This document shows positions 18,188 to 27,319 of a DNA stretch of 64,000 nt, in pieces. This DNA comes from Sphingorhabdus sp. M41 (GTDB lineage Bacteria; Pseudomonadota; Alphaproteobacteria; Sphingomonadales; Sphingomonadaceae), in assembly GCF_001586275.1 (NCBI RefSeq), contig NZ_CP014545.1, positions 2,258,501-2,322,500 of the forward strand, written 5' to 3'. The position numbers and the translations under genes were made by a program. The notes below the pieces were generated by a model that saw nothing but the letters and a program-made list of their open reading frames with translations, was not told the DNA's origin and ran no database searches. Within the stretch, counting starts at the first letter, position 1; each line of letters begins with the position of its first letter.

Positions 18188-19147
18188 ATGGACAAGAAGA
18201 AGATTATTTTGCTGGTTGGTGCGCTGATCGTGGCTGCGGTCACGGCGCTGCTCGCAAAGAACATGTTTGATGGTGCCTCCGCGCCGCAAGTCGCTGCGAA
18301 GAAGGCGGAAGTGGTTGGTGAGGAAGTTCTCGTCGCAACCCGCGCGCTTCCCGTTGGCACAATCATAACGCCCGACAGTTTCCGTTTCCAGCCGTGGCCA
18401 AAGGATCTGATCGAGGACGTGTATTTCATGAAGGAAAGCACCGATGTCGCGACACTTGCCGGCACCGTGGTTCGCAATCCGGTCACCGCTGGCCAACCGC
18501 TTACCAAAGGCTCTCTCGTAGCGCCGGGTGATCGCGGTTTTCTCGCTGCTGCCCTCGGCCCTGGCATGCGCGCCGTCACTATTCCCGTATCCGGTCTGAC
18601 CGGCGTTGCCGGCTTCGTGTTCCCGGGCGACCGGGTAGACCTCATGCTGACCCAGTCTGTGCAAGGCGAAGGTCCGGAACTCAAGGTTTCCGAGACTGTG
18701 ATCCGCAACCTTCGGGTGCTTGCTACTGACAACCGGGTTACCGCATCCAAGAATGAAGCAGGACAGCAATTCGCCCAAAAGGCAAAGCTTGTCACTTTGG
18801 AAGCAACTCCCAAAATCGCCGAGCAGATCTCCGTTGCCCAGACTCTGGGTACGCTGAGCCTGTCGCTGCGTTCGCTGGCAGACAGCGCCGCCGAACTGGA
18901 AGAAGCAATTGCTTCCGGTGCCATCAAGCTGCCGAAAACGGATGATCCGGTTGTGGAAGCCGACATGATCCGTTCGCTGGCTGCGCGTCCAAGCAGCACA
19001 AAATCAACCTTCTCTACCGGAGGCGACGTGTCGCGCTTTGAAACGCGCTCGCCACCGCCACTGGCCGAAAAAGAGAAACCTAAAGGTCCGGTAGTCCGCG
19101 TCGCACGTGGCAATACGGTCAACGAAATCGAGTTTGGAGACAAGTAA
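18188..19147 (+). CDS. cpaB: Tad pilus assembly protein CpaB/RcpC
   Basis: The 319-residue protein has an N-terminal membrane anchor (IILLVGALIVAAVTALLA) and a SAF domain (VLVATRALPVGTIITPDSF). A RcpC-like beta-rich domain (RAVTIPVSGLTGVAGFVFPGD ... VDLMLTQS) follows. CpaB sits in the periplasm and works with the secretin CpaC in the outer-membrane channel of the Tad machine. AGGAGG at 18171-18176 is a strong ribosome site. TAATG overlap couples it to cpaC. Confidence 0.93.
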   Translation: MDKKKIILLVGALIVAAVTALLAKNMFDGASAPQVAAKKAEVVGEEVLVATRALPVGTIITPDSFRFQPWPKDLIEDVYFMKESTDVATLAGTVVRNPVTAGQPLTKGSLVAPGDRGFLAAALGPGMRAVTIPVSGLTGVAGFVFPGDRVDLMLTQSVQGEGPELKVSETVIRNLRVLATDNRVTASKNEAGQQFAQKAKLVTLEATPKIAEQISVAQTLGTLSLSLRSLADSAAELEEAIASGAIKLPKTDDPVVEADMIRSLAARPSSTKSTFSTGGDVSRFETRSPPPLAEKEKPKGPVVRVARGNTVNEIEFGDK

Positions 19148-20769
19148 TGGCCGTAGAATATGCACAGCATAGCCGTTCGGCGAAAAAGGCTTTGGGCGTT
19201 ACCGTCCTTGCCGCCCTCGCCCTGGCTTTGGCTGCCAACAATGCGACACCGCTGAACGCCCAGTCGGTCAATATCTCACAGCCCGATTCCCGGATTTCCA
19301 TCGCGGTCGGTCGTGGCAAGTTGATCACGCTGCCCTCACCAATTGAAGATATCTTCATTGCCGAAAACAACATCGCCGATGTCCAGGTGCGGTCACCGCG
19401 ACAAATTTATATTTTCGGTAAAAAGGGCGGCCAGACCAGCTTTTATGCAACCAGCGCCTCTGGCAAAGTCGTCTATTCTGCAGAAGTCTCGGTCGGCGCA
19501 GAAATTTCTTCGATTGACCAGATGCTGGGTCTGGCGATGCCGGAAGCGAGCATCGCGGTCAGCACGACCAATAATTTCGTCCTGTTGACGGGTACAATCG
19601 CCAACCCGGATGATGCCGAGGAAGCGGAAAACTTGGTGCAGGCTTTTGTCGGCACCGAAACTCGCGTTGTCAGCCGTTTGAAAACGGCGACGCCGATGCA
19701 GGTCAATCTGAAAGTCCGCTTTGCCGAAGTCAGCCGCTCGCTGGCGAAAGAAATCAACGGCAATCTGCTGACCCGGGATACCACCGGCGGATTCCAATTT
19801 GGTGTGTCTCGCGGACGCAATTTCGGTTCGATCACAGCTGCCACAGCCAATCTTCCTCAACTTGACGCATCGCAGCTATTTGGTTTGCCTGCCGGATCGG
19901 TCTCCCTTCCGTTCGACCCGGTAAGCGGGCAGTTCGTGACTGCGAGTGGCACAGCATTCAACTATACCAACGGCTCTGGTTTGAACACCATTCAGGCGGC
20001 GGGCCGTCTGTTTGGTCTTGATATCGCCACAGCATTAGACGTCTCCGAACGCGTTGGCTTGGTCAGCACCTTGGCATCACCGAACCTGACCACCATCTCG
20101 GGCGAAACAGCAACCTTCCTGGCGGGCGGTGAATTTCCCATTCCAACCTCGACCGGGCTGGGTGAAGTTTCCGTTCAGTATAAAAATTACGGCGTCAGCC
20201 TGTCTTACACGCCGACTGTGCTTTCAAACGGGCGAATTTCCATCCGCGTCGCACCGGAAGTATCGGAAATCACCTCCAACGGCGCCGTTGTCCTCAACGG
20301 TTTCAGTATTCCAGCGGTATCAACCCGCCGAGCGGAAACCACGGTCGAACTCGGATCGGGCGAAAGCTTCATGATCGCTGGTCTGATGCAGAATACCTAT
20401 AACTCCGCGATCGACAAAACACCGGGCCTGGCGGATGTTCCAATCCTTGGCTCCTTGTTCAAGTCCGATGGCTATCGTCGCAATGAAACCGAACTGATGA
20501 TCGTGGTCACACCTTATCTGGTGAAACCCGTCAGCGACAGCGAGATCGTCTTGCCAACCGACGGCTTCAAGGTTGCCAATGACGCGGAACGGTTCCTGAT
20601 GAATCGCAACCATAGCGGGACCGGTAGTGACCGGCCCAAACCAACTGTGGCTCCGACAACACCGGAAAATCAAAGTTTCGGCAGCTTGGAACCACAGGCG
20701 CCCGTCAAATCCGCCAAAAAATCGAAGAAGTCCGGTAGCGCCGCGCCCGGTTTCAGTTTCGACAAATAA
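19147..20769 (+). CDS. cpaC: Tad pilus outer-membrane secretin CpaC/RcpA
   Basis: The 540-residue protein has a signal peptide ending near NATPLNAQ, an N-terminal pilus-assembly domain (ISIAVGRGKLITLPSPIEDI), a BON-like section and the secretin core (VGLVSTLASPNLTTISGETA) with the C-terminal VPILGSLFKSDGYRRNETEL signature. A Lys/Ser/Pro-rich tail follows. It forms the multimeric outer-membrane channel for Flp pili. It overlaps cpaB by 1 nt and lies 21 bp before cpaD. Confidence 0.95.
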   Translation: MAVEYAQHSRSAKKALGVTVLAALALALAANNATPLNAQSVNISQPDSRISIAVGRGKLITLPSPIEDIFIAENNIADVQVRSPRQIYIFGKKGGQTSFYATSASGKVVYSAEVSVGAEISSIDQMLGLAMPEASIAVSTTNNFVLLTGTIANPDDAEEAENLVQAFVGTETRVVSRLKTATPMQVNLKVRFAEVSRSLAKEINGNLLTRDTTGGFQFGVSRGRNFGSITAATANLPQLDASQLFGLPAGSVSLPFDPVSGQFVTASGTAFNYTNGSGLNTIQAAGRLFGLDIATALDVSERVGLVSTLASPNLTTISGETATFLAGGEFPIPTSTGLGEVSVQYKNYGVSLSYTPTVLSNGRISIRVAPEVSEITSNGAVVLNGFSIPAVSTRRAETTVELGSGESFMIAGLMQNTYNSAIDKTPGLADVPILGSLFKSDGYRRNETELMIVVTPYLVKPVSDSEIVLPTDGFKVANDAERFLMNRNHSGTGSDRPKPTVAPTTPENQSFGSLEPQAPVKSAKKSKKSGSAAPGFSFDK

Positions 20770-20790
20770 GCTCGATCAGGAGAACAGATC

Positions 20791-21390
20791 ATGCGCATCG
20801 TTTCAATGGCACTCATCACCGCCCTCGGGCTCTCGGTTACTGCATGTGGCAGTACCACCGCGAACCGCAGCGTCTATAGCGAACGCCAGCCGGTCGTATC
20901 CAAATCGAATTTCGTGCTGGATCTGAGCGCTGGCAATGGCGGACTGTCTACCGCGGAGCAGAATCGCCTGTCCGGCTGGTTCGAAGCTCTCGAACTCGGT
21001 TATGGCGACCGTGTTTCTATCGATGATCCAAGCTATTCTGCGAGCAGTCTGGCAAAGACGGCTGTCGAAAATATTGTAGCGAGCTATGGCCTTCTGGTCA
21101 GCGAAACAGCACCCGTTACCGAAGGCCATGTTCAGAGCGGCCTGATCCGGGTTGTTGTAACCCGGACCGCTGCATCCGTACCGGGATGTCCCGATTTCAG
21201 CCATCGCAGCCACACCGACTTCCAGGTGCGCACCAGTGAAAATTACGGCTGCGGCACGAACAGCACCCTCTCCGCCATGATTGCTGATCCCGAAGATCTT
21301 GTCCGCGGCCAAAAGGCTGACGGTGAAGACCAGTCGCGGGCGTCCAAGGCCATACGCGCCTATCGTGACAAAAACGTTGGAGGACAATAA
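20791..21390 (+). CDS. cpaD: Tad pilus lipoprotein CpaD
   Basis: The 199-residue protein has a lipoprotein signal (SMALITALGLSVTACGS, Cys about residue 18). The CpaD body includes FVLDLSAGNGGLSTAEQNRL near the start and a cysteine-containing PGCPDFSHRSHTDF plus NYGCGTNSTLSAMIADPEDLV at the C-terminal half. CpaD assists secretin localisation and stability. The stop overlaps the cpaE ATG (TAATG). Confidence 0.93.
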   Translation: MRIVSMALITALGLSVTACGSTTANRSVYSERQPVVSKSNFVLDLSAGNGGLSTAEQNRLSGWFEALELGYGDRVSIDDPSYSASSLAKTAVENIVASYGLLVSETAPVTEGHVQSGLIRVVVTRTAASVPGCPDFSHRSHTDFQVRTSENYGCGTNSTLSAMIADPEDLVRGQKADGEDQSRASKAIRAYRDKNVGGQ

Positions 21391-22676
21391 TGAACGCACC
21401 CTGGAAACCCGGCTCGGTCAACGGACGTGAGCCGTTTGCCGCATTCGTTTGTGACGATGACACGCTGGAGATACTCCGTCCGGTCGCTGAAGAAATGGGC
21501 TGGTCGGTCGACAAATGTAACAAGGGCGGACTGCGCAATGCGGTTCAGACACTCTCCGTCTCCGCCAGTCCCAATATCCTGCTGGTAGACCTGTCGGAAT
21601 CCGGTGATCCGTTGAACGATATCAATTCGCTGGCCGAGGTCTGCGAGCCAGGTACGGTCGTGGTTGCCATGGGTCAGGTCAATGATGTCCGCCTGTATCG
21701 CGATTTGATCGTTAGCGGCTTGCAAGACTATCTCCTGAAGCCGTTTAGCCCGGAACAGTTGCGGGATGTACTGTCTCAGGCGCAAGCGGTCATCAACGCA
21801 CCGAAAAGCGAAGATTCGCAGGCCGAAAAACCGCATATTTCAACCGCTGTAATCGGAACGCGTGGCGGTGTCGGAGCCTCGACCATAGCCACATCACTGG
21901 CCTGGCTGCTCAGTCATGACAGGGATCGTCTGACCGCTCTGCTCGATCTGGATGTCCATTTCGGTACCGGTGCCCTGTCGCTGGATCTGGAGCCCGGTCG
22001 CGGTCTTACCGATGCGATCGACAACCCGAGCCGGATCGATGGCCTGTTCATTGAACGCGCCATGATCAAGGCCAATGACAAGCTGTCACTGCTTTCTGCA
22101 GAAGCGCCAATTAATTCGCCGATCATGACCGATGGCAGCGCGTTCTTCCAGTTACAGGAAGAATTTCGCGCCGCCTTCGATTGTACGGTGATCGATTTGC
22201 CACGAGATATGTTGATCAACTATCCCCATCTTCTCGGCGATGTGAATGCAACGATCATCGTGACGGAATTGACACTCGCGTCGGCGCGGGACTGCATTCG
22301 CTTGCTATCCTGGCTGAAATCCCACGCAGCCCAGAGCAAGGTCTATGTGGTCGCCAACAAGGTGCAAACCTCCAATCTGGAAATCGGCCGCCAGGATTTC
22401 GAAAGCTCCATTGAGCGCAAGATCGACATCATGGTTCCCTATGATCCCAGAACCGCAGCGCAATCGGCAAAATTGGGCCAGGCATTGGTGGAAGCCGGCA
22501 AGTCCAGCAAAGCCTCGGCAAAGATCATCGAGCTGACAAATCTCGTTCTCGGATCGGTGAGCGGTGGGGAAGATGCCGACCAAGCTGGCGACAAGAAATC
22601 TTTCATGGACAAATTCGGCGAGTTTAAGTCATTTTTGCCGTCGAAAAAAGCCAAGGAGGATGCTGCCAAAGTTTGA
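21390..22676 (+). CDS. cpaE: Tad pilus localisation ATPase-like protein CpaE/TadZ
   Basis: The 428-residue protein has an N-terminal receiver-like domain (about residues 12-135) lacking an obvious phospho-acceptor context. A MinD/ParA-like domain starts at AVIGTRGGVGASTIATSLA. CpaE/TadZ directs Tad machinery to the pole. The deviant Walker A has Arg where the usual first Lys of KGGVG stands, and Ala-Ser in place of the Lys-Thr of true ParA ATPases. Weak or absent ATP hydrolysis is possible. The C-terminal tail is Lys-rich. It is followed after 40 bp by tadB, with no cpaF between. Confidence 0.9.
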   Translation: MNAPWKPGSVNGREPFAAFVCDDDTLEILRPVAEEMGWSVDKCNKGGLRNAVQTLSVSASPNILLVDLSESGDPLNDINSLAEVCEPGTVVVAMGQVNDVRLYRDLIVSGLQDYLLKPFSPEQLRDVLSQAQAVINAPKSEDSQAEKPHISTAVIGTRGGVGASTIATSLAWLLSHDRDRLTALLDLDVHFGTGALSLDLEPGRGLTDAIDNPSRIDGLFIERAMIKANDKLSLLSAEAPINSPIMTDGSAFFQLQEEFRAAFDCTVIDLPRDMLINYPHLLGDVNATIIVTELTLASARDCIRLLSWLKSHAAQSKVYVVANKVQTSNLEIGRQDFESSIERKIDIMVPYDPRTAAQSAKLGQALVEAGKSSKASAKIIELTNLVLGSVSGGEDADQAGDKKSFMDKFGEFKSFLPSKKAKEDAAKV

Positions 22677-22716
22677 GGCAGGCGCAAACATTCTTCGGCT
22701 TTAAAGGAATTAGACT

Positions 22717-23688
22717 ATGGGTATAATGCAAACTGCAATTTTGGGTGCTGGCGTTCTAGCGGTTCTGCTGCTGCTCATCTTTGCATTTGCTGGCCCATCG
22801 GAGTCAAAGGCGAGCGCCCGACGGCTGGACAAGGTTAAATTTCGTCATTCCGACAGCGCCGATGTTCGGGTGGAAGCGCAGATGAAAAAAGCGCTATCGG
22901 CGCGGCGCAAAACCACTCGCCCCAAGGGCGAGACCATGACCAAGATGGAAATCCTGGCAATCCGGATGGAAAAAACCGGCAAGGATTGGCCTCTTTCCTA
23001 TTTTTTCTATGCGGCGGGTGGCCTGTTTGTGGTCATGGCGGGCTTGCTGCTGCTCAAGGGCGCGCCCATTTTCCTATGTCTGGCTGTCGGGCTTCTCGCC
23101 GGAGCCGGATTGCCGCATTTCATTGTCAGCTTCCTGATCAATCGACGGATCGCCAAATTCACCGCAGCCTTTCCCGATGCCATCGAGCTGCTTGTCCGCG
23201 GCCTCCGTTCGGGCTTGCCCGTCACCGAGACGATCGGCGTCGTTGCCAAGGAAATTGGCGGACCGGTTGGTGAGGAGTTTCAGAAAGTGGTTGACCGGAT
23301 CAAGATTGGCCAGACGATGGAAGATGCGCTGCAAGAGAGCGCCAAGCGGATGGAAACTCCGGAATTCAAATTCTTCTGTATTACGTTGGCAATTCAGCGT
23401 GAAACCGGCGGTAACCTGGCAGAAACGCTTTCGAATCTGGCCGACGTACTCCGCAAACGTGGGCAAATGAAGCTCAAGATCAAGGCGATGTCGTCAGAAT
23501 CCAAGGCTTCCGCCTATATTGTGGGATCGCTGCCATTCATCGTCTTCGGTTTGGTTTACACAGTAAACCCCACCTATCTCTCCGGTTTTTTCTATGAAGA
23601 CCGGCTGATCATTGCTGGCTTGGGCGGTCTGTGCTGGATGAGCATTGGCGTGTTCATCATGGCCAAGATGGTCAATTTCGAAATTTAA
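22717..23688 (+). CDS. tadB: Tad pilus inner-membrane platform protein TadB
   Basis: The 323-residue protein has an N-terminal membrane helix (LGAGVLAVLLLLIFAFAG), a basic cytoplasmic segment, two membrane helices near 100-145 and the type II secretion F domain (AFPDAIELLVRGLRSGLPV ... FFCITLAIQRETGGNLAETL), then C-terminal helices. TadB and TadC form the inner-membrane platform that couples the CpaF motor to pilin polymerisation. It starts 40 bp after cpaE. Confidence 0.93.
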   Translation: MGIMQTAILGAGVLAVLLLLIFAFAGPSESKASARRLDKVKFRHSDSADVRVEAQMKKALSARRKTTRPKGETMTKMEILAIRMEKTGKDWPLSYFFYAAGGLFVVMAGLLLLKGAPIFLCLAVGLLAGAGLPHFIVSFLINRRIAKFTAAFPDAIELLVRGLRSGLPVTETIGVVAKEIGGPVGEEFQKVVDRIKIGQTMEDALQESAKRMETPEFKFFCITLAIQRETGGNLAETLSNLADVLRKRGQMKLKIKAMSSESKASAYIVGSLPFIVFGLVYTVNPTYLSGFFYEDRLIIAGLGGLCWMSIGVFIMAKMVNFEI

Positions 23689-23706
23689 GTTGAAGGTGCA
23701 AGGCAA

Positions 23707-24696
23707 ATGACAACCAGCGGCGGACCAACTTTAATGGGCGTGGACGTGCTTTTGGTGGCGACGATATTGGCTGCCGTCGCGGCTGTGGCCGTGTTTTTCG
23801 CAATCTACGCGGCTGTGACTGTGCGCGATCCGATGGCAAAACGGGTCAAGGCCCTCGCCCAACGCCGGGAGCAGTTGAAAGCCGGCATCATGGCGTCGAC
23901 CACCAAGAAGCGTGCAAAGCTGGTCCAGCAGAACGATACCACCGACCGGATGCGCAATCTCCTTTCGTCGATGCAAGTGCTGCAGGACACCCAGGTTAAG
24001 GAAGCGCAACAGAAGCTGGCGCAGGCCGGTATCCGTTCGAAGGATCTGGCTTTCCTTATCATCTTCAGTCGGCTCGTCTTGCCGATCATATTGGGCGGCG
24101 GGGCTGCGCTGGCGATATATGGCTTCAACTATCTGGGCGACTGGTCGGACATTAAACGTTTCGCCATGTTCGCCGGTGCGGCCATCCTGGGGTATAAAGG
24201 GGCCGATATTTACGTCAACAATCTGATCGCGAAACGGACCGATCTGATCCGCAAGGGTCTGCCGGACGCCATCGATCTGCTCGTCATTTGTGCGGAAGCC
24301 GGCCTGACGGTCGATACGGCCTTTGCCCGGGTTTCGAAGGAACTCGGCAGCGCCTATCCGGAACTGGCCGACGAATTTTCATTGACCTCCATCGAACTGG
24401 GCTTTCTGACCGAGCGGCGGCAGGCCTTTGAAAATCTTGCTTATCGCGTTGCTCTTGACCATGTCAAAGGCGTGGTGACAACCATGATCCAGACCGAGAA
24501 ATATGGTACGCCGCTGGCTTCCTCGCTGCGTGTACTCTCGGCGGAATTCCGCAACGACCGGATGATGCGCGCTGAAGAAAAGGCCGCGCGTCTGCCCGCC
24601 ATCATGACGGTACCGCTGATCCTGTTCATTCTGCCAACCCTGTTCATCGTGATCCTCGGCCCAGCGGCCTGCTCGATCTCCGACGCGATGATGTAG
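23707..24696 (+). CDS. tadC: Tad pilus inner-membrane platform protein TadC
   Basis: The 329-residue paralogue of TadB has an N-terminal helix (VLLVATILAAVAAVAVFFAIYA), paired central helices near 115-160 and a T2SF domain (LPDAIDLLVICAEAGLTVDT ... MIQTEKYGTPLASSLRVLSA). A C-terminal hydrophobic end (PLILFILPTLFIVILGPA) follows. It is the last gene of the cluster and is followed by a strong intrinsic terminator at 24722. TadD and TadE/F/G are not present here. Confidence 0.93.
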   Translation: MTTSGGPTLMGVDVLLVATILAAVAAVAVFFAIYAAVTVRDPMAKRVKALAQRREQLKAGIMASTTKKRAKLVQQNDTTDRMRNLLSSMQVLQDTQVKEAQQKLAQAGIRSKDLAFLIIFSRLVLPIILGGGAALAIYGFNYLGDWSDIKRFAMFAGAAILGYKGADIYVNNLIAKRTDLIRKGLPDAIDLLVICAEAGLTVDTAFARVSKELGSAYPELADEFSLTSIELGFLTERRQAFENLAYRVALDHVKGVVTTMIQTEKYGTPLASSLRVLSAEFRNDRMMRAEEKAARLPAIMTVPLILFILPTLFIVILGPAACSISDAMM

Positions 24697-24721
24697 CGGA
24701 AAATATATCCGGCAATTCAAG

Positions 24722-24750
24722 AGAGCGGCAGACCCCTGCCGCTCTTTTTT
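24722..24750 (+). terminator. Intrinsic terminator closing the Tad cluster
   Basis: AGAGCGGCAG (24722-24731), a 4-nt loop, and CTGCCGCTCT (24736-24745) form a perfect 10-bp stem followed by a run of six T. It lies 26 bp after the tadC stop and just before the convergent MarR stop. It is therefore well placed to end the pilus transcript and perhaps to separate the convergent units. Confidence 0.93.
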
Positions 24751-25192
24751 ATTGCGCCGCGATGGTATCCGCCGATTTTTTGATCCGTGCCAGCATGGCG
24801 GACAGTTCGGCTTTTTCCTCGGCGCTCAGCACCGACATGATTTTCTTGTCCATCGCCTGGGCGGCCGGCAGAATCTTGCCATATAGATCGCGGCCTGTGC
24901 TGCTCAGCAGCAGATGATGCGAACGGCCATCGGCGGTGTTGGGACTGCGATCGAGCAGGGCCCGATCGACGAGATTTTTCACCGCGCGATTGACCGTCAC
25001 CTTATCCATCAACGTCGCCTCCACCAGATGTCTCTGGGTCGAGGCACCGCGCGTACCAAGCACCGACATCACCCGCCATTCCGGGATCTTGAGGCCGAAG
25101 AGGCTCTTATACTCGCCCGCGATCACGTCGCTGACGACGTTGGACGTCGTCGAGAGCTGGTAAGGCAGATAATCATCAAGCTTAAAAGTCAT
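24749..25192 (-). CDS. MarR-family transcriptional regulator
   Basis: The 147-residue protein has a winged helix-turn-helix: EWRVMSVLGTRGASTQRHLVEATLMDKVTVNRAVKNLV carries the recognition helix, and DGRSHHLLLSSTGRDLY forms the wing. Long terminal helices serve dimerisation. MarR proteins bind DNA as dimers and respond to small, often phenolic, ligands. It is the last gene of a tight string maiA-GFA-TonB receptor-MarR (gaps of 1, 3 and 9 bp). A role in controlling that unit or aromatic-acid catabolism is inferred from position only. Confidence 0.9.
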   Translation of the reverse strand: MTFKLDDYLPYQLSTTSNVVSDVIAGEYKSLFGLKIPEWRVMSVLGTRGASTQRHLVEATLMDKVTVNRAVKNLVDRALLDRSPNTADGRSHHLLLSSTGRDLYGKILPAAQAMDKKIMSVLSAEEKAELSAMLARIKKSADTIAAQ

Positions 25193-25201
25193 AAGTAATA
25201 T

Positions 25202-27316
25202 TTATTCAATTTTGGCGCGAAGTCCAACCCAAAATGTCCGGGGAAAGGCGCGTTCTATTATTCCATTGCTACTGATCGCAGCCTCTACCCGGGCATCGAG
25301 AAGATTTTCAACCCGGGTTTCGACCAGCAGCCGATCATTGACGGCCAGCGCCATCCGCCCATCTAGGGTAAACGCGTCGGCGAGACTGAGGAAATTGACG
25401 TCATCCTCATATTGTTGCCCGACATAGCGCGCCGAAAGGCTGGCGCCGGTGCCATTATCCTTTTCCCAGCGGATCGAGCCGGAAGCATTGTGCCGGGGCA
25501 CCTGGGCCGGACGAAAACCGTCCACCGCAGCCGCGTCACCGGAGCCGTCGACTTCCGCATCGACATAGGCATAGGCAGCGCGGACGCTCAGGCCGTCGAC
25601 CAGTTCGCCGAGATCAAAGGCGGCATCGATTTCAATGCCTTTCGATTTGATCGCGTCGAGGTTCTGGCGCTGGCTGTAGGTACCGCTGGCCGAAACAAAT
25701 CCGACGCCGGGGAAAACACCCGGACCATTGGCCAAGGTCACATTTGCGACGGCATTATCAAGCTGATTGTAAAAGGCGGTAATGCCCAGCGTAACAAGGC
25801 CGCTCTCCCAGTCCAGTCCCAGCTCGGCCCCCTTGACCCGCTCAGGCTCCAGCAACTCGTTGGCCGCCGTCGCATCCGCGCCGACCCGGAAGGGCCGGAA
25901 CAATTCATTCAGGGTCGGCAAGCGCCAGCCGAGATAGGCGGCACCGCGCAGGGTAAGTTCATCGCTGACATCAAAGGCGAATCCGCCGCGACCGGTAAAT
26001 TCCGTGTCATTACGACGGGTGAATATCTCGTCCGTCCTGACCGACCCGGGAAACGGATTGATCAATTCTATCTCCTTGCGAAAGCCGTCATCGATCGACC
26101 AGAAATCGACGCGCCCGCCGCCGGTCAGGACCAGCGCATCGCTGGCCTGCAAACTAGCTTCGACAAAGCCGCCATAGATCGATGTGCTGCCCCCGGCCCT
26201 GCGGCTGCGGCGCGGCGTGTCATTATCGGCGAAGAAGAAATTCTCGTTGGTGGTCCCCTCTGTCCGGCGCCAGTCACCACCGATGCGCAGTTCGACATTG
26301 TCGCCGACCGGTGGCCGCACTTCAATGCGCGCGCCAAGACCGGTGGAGGGCACATTAAACTGTTCAAACACCCGGCTGACCGAATTGCGATCATCCGCGA
26401 CGCCGCCGAAGCTGACATCAAAATTGCGGATTTGCACATAAGCCAGAGCCGACCATTGCCAGTCGGAATTGCGGTCGACCAGCCGGATGCTGGCGTCCGC
26501 GCCGTCATTATGATTTTCGCTGAAGGCAAAGCCGCGTTCGCGGTCATCGGTGAAAGCGCGGACATTGCTCTGCAGCTCGACATTATCGGACAGGGGCGCG
26601 ACGAAGCGGACGGCGAGACCGGCCTGCTCATATTCCGCAGGACGATCCACGGTTCCGCGCTGGCCTTCGATAATCGGGATGAAGCCGTCACCGCGGGCAT
26701 AATTGGCGGAGATGGTCAGCTGCCCCTGCCCCAGTTCACGGCCGAACAGCAGATCGGCATCGACGCTGTTGCGGCTGCCGTAAGCGGCACCCAGTTCGAT
26801 CAGATCACCGACATTGTCACTGAACAGTTCGATCGTCCCGGAAATGGCGCCCTGACCGTCAGCGACACTACCGCCGCCGCGGGTGATCCGGGCATTGGCG
26901 AGCGCCAGCGCATCATAGCCGGGCCAGGCGACCCAGCCGCCAAAGGGGTCAGCCTGCGGCACACCGTCAAGGATCAGCAGGGCGCGCGAAGACGCATTGC
27001 CGCCCAGGCCGCGCAATGTGACGCCCTGACTGGTCGGGTTGGCAGAACGGGCATCAGACCTGCGGAATTGTTGAAGCCCGGGCACATCGCGCAAGCTGTT
27101 CTCGACGGTTTGTGATGAATCCATCGATATTTCGGTGGCGTTATAAGCCTTGTCACCCAGCGAGGCTGGTAAGCCCGTGACGATTATCTCCGGTGAAAGG
27201 CCATCTGCGGCGATATTTTCTATATCATCATTGATGTCCGGGCCTTGCCCCCAAGCGGGAACACTGACCAACGCCATTGAAGCCAATAGCGGATAGGCTA
27301 AAACTGATTTTTTCAT
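25202..27316 (-). CDS. TonB-dependent receptor
   Basis: The 704-residue outer-membrane receptor has a signal peptide ending near VPAWGQ and a TonB-box-like PEIIVTGLP. The plug domain (about 55-170) contains TVENSLRDVPGLQQFRR and QGVTLRGLGGNASSRALLIL. The barrel ends FWVGLRAKIE, which lacks the usual terminal aromatic residue, although a Phe lies ten residues from the end. Ligand is unknown. It lies within an operon-like string with maleylacetoacetate isomerase, a GFA protein and a MarR regulator, which hints at uptake of a substrate tied to aromatic or thiol-linked metabolism. Confidence 0.88.
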   Translation of the reverse strand: MKKSVLAYPLLASMALVSVPAWGQGPDINDDIENIAADGLSPEIIVTGLPASLGDKAYNATEISMDSSQTVENSLRDVPGLQQFRRSDARSANPTSQGVTLRGLGGNASSRALLILDGVPQADPFGGWVAWPGYDALALANARITRGGGSVADGQGAISGTIELFSDNVGDLIELGAAYGSRNSVDADLLFGRELGQGQLTISANYARGDGFIPIIEGQRGTVDRPAEYEQAGLAVRFVAPLSDNVELQSNVRAFTDDRERGFAFSENHNDGADASIRLVDRNSDWQWSALAYVQIRNFDVSFGGVADDRNSVSRVFEQFNVPSTGLGARIEVRPPVGDNVELRIGGDWRRTEGTTNENFFFADNDTPRRSRRAGGSTSIYGGFVEASLQASDALVLTGGGRVDFWSIDDGFRKEIELINPFPGSVRTDEIFTRRNDTEFTGRGGFAFDVSDELTLRGAAYLGWRLPTLNELFRPFRVGADATAANELLEPERVKGAELGLDWESGLVTLGITAFYNQLDNAVANVTLANGPGVFPGVGFVSASGTYSQRQNLDAIKSKGIEIDAAFDLGELVDGLSVRAAYAYVDAEVDGSGDAAAVDGFRPAQVPRHNASGSIRWEKDNGTGASLSARYVGQQYEDDVNFLSLADAFTLDGRMALAVNDRLLVETRVENLLDARVEAAISSNGIIERAFPRTFWVGLRAKIE

Positions 27317-27319
27317 GAC

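Noticed and set aside
25412-27115. A 567-codon open frame on the plus strand
   Set aside because: It lies wholly opposite the TonB receptor at 25202-27316; its product has no family features and its codon use is that of an antisense shadow of a GC-rich gene.
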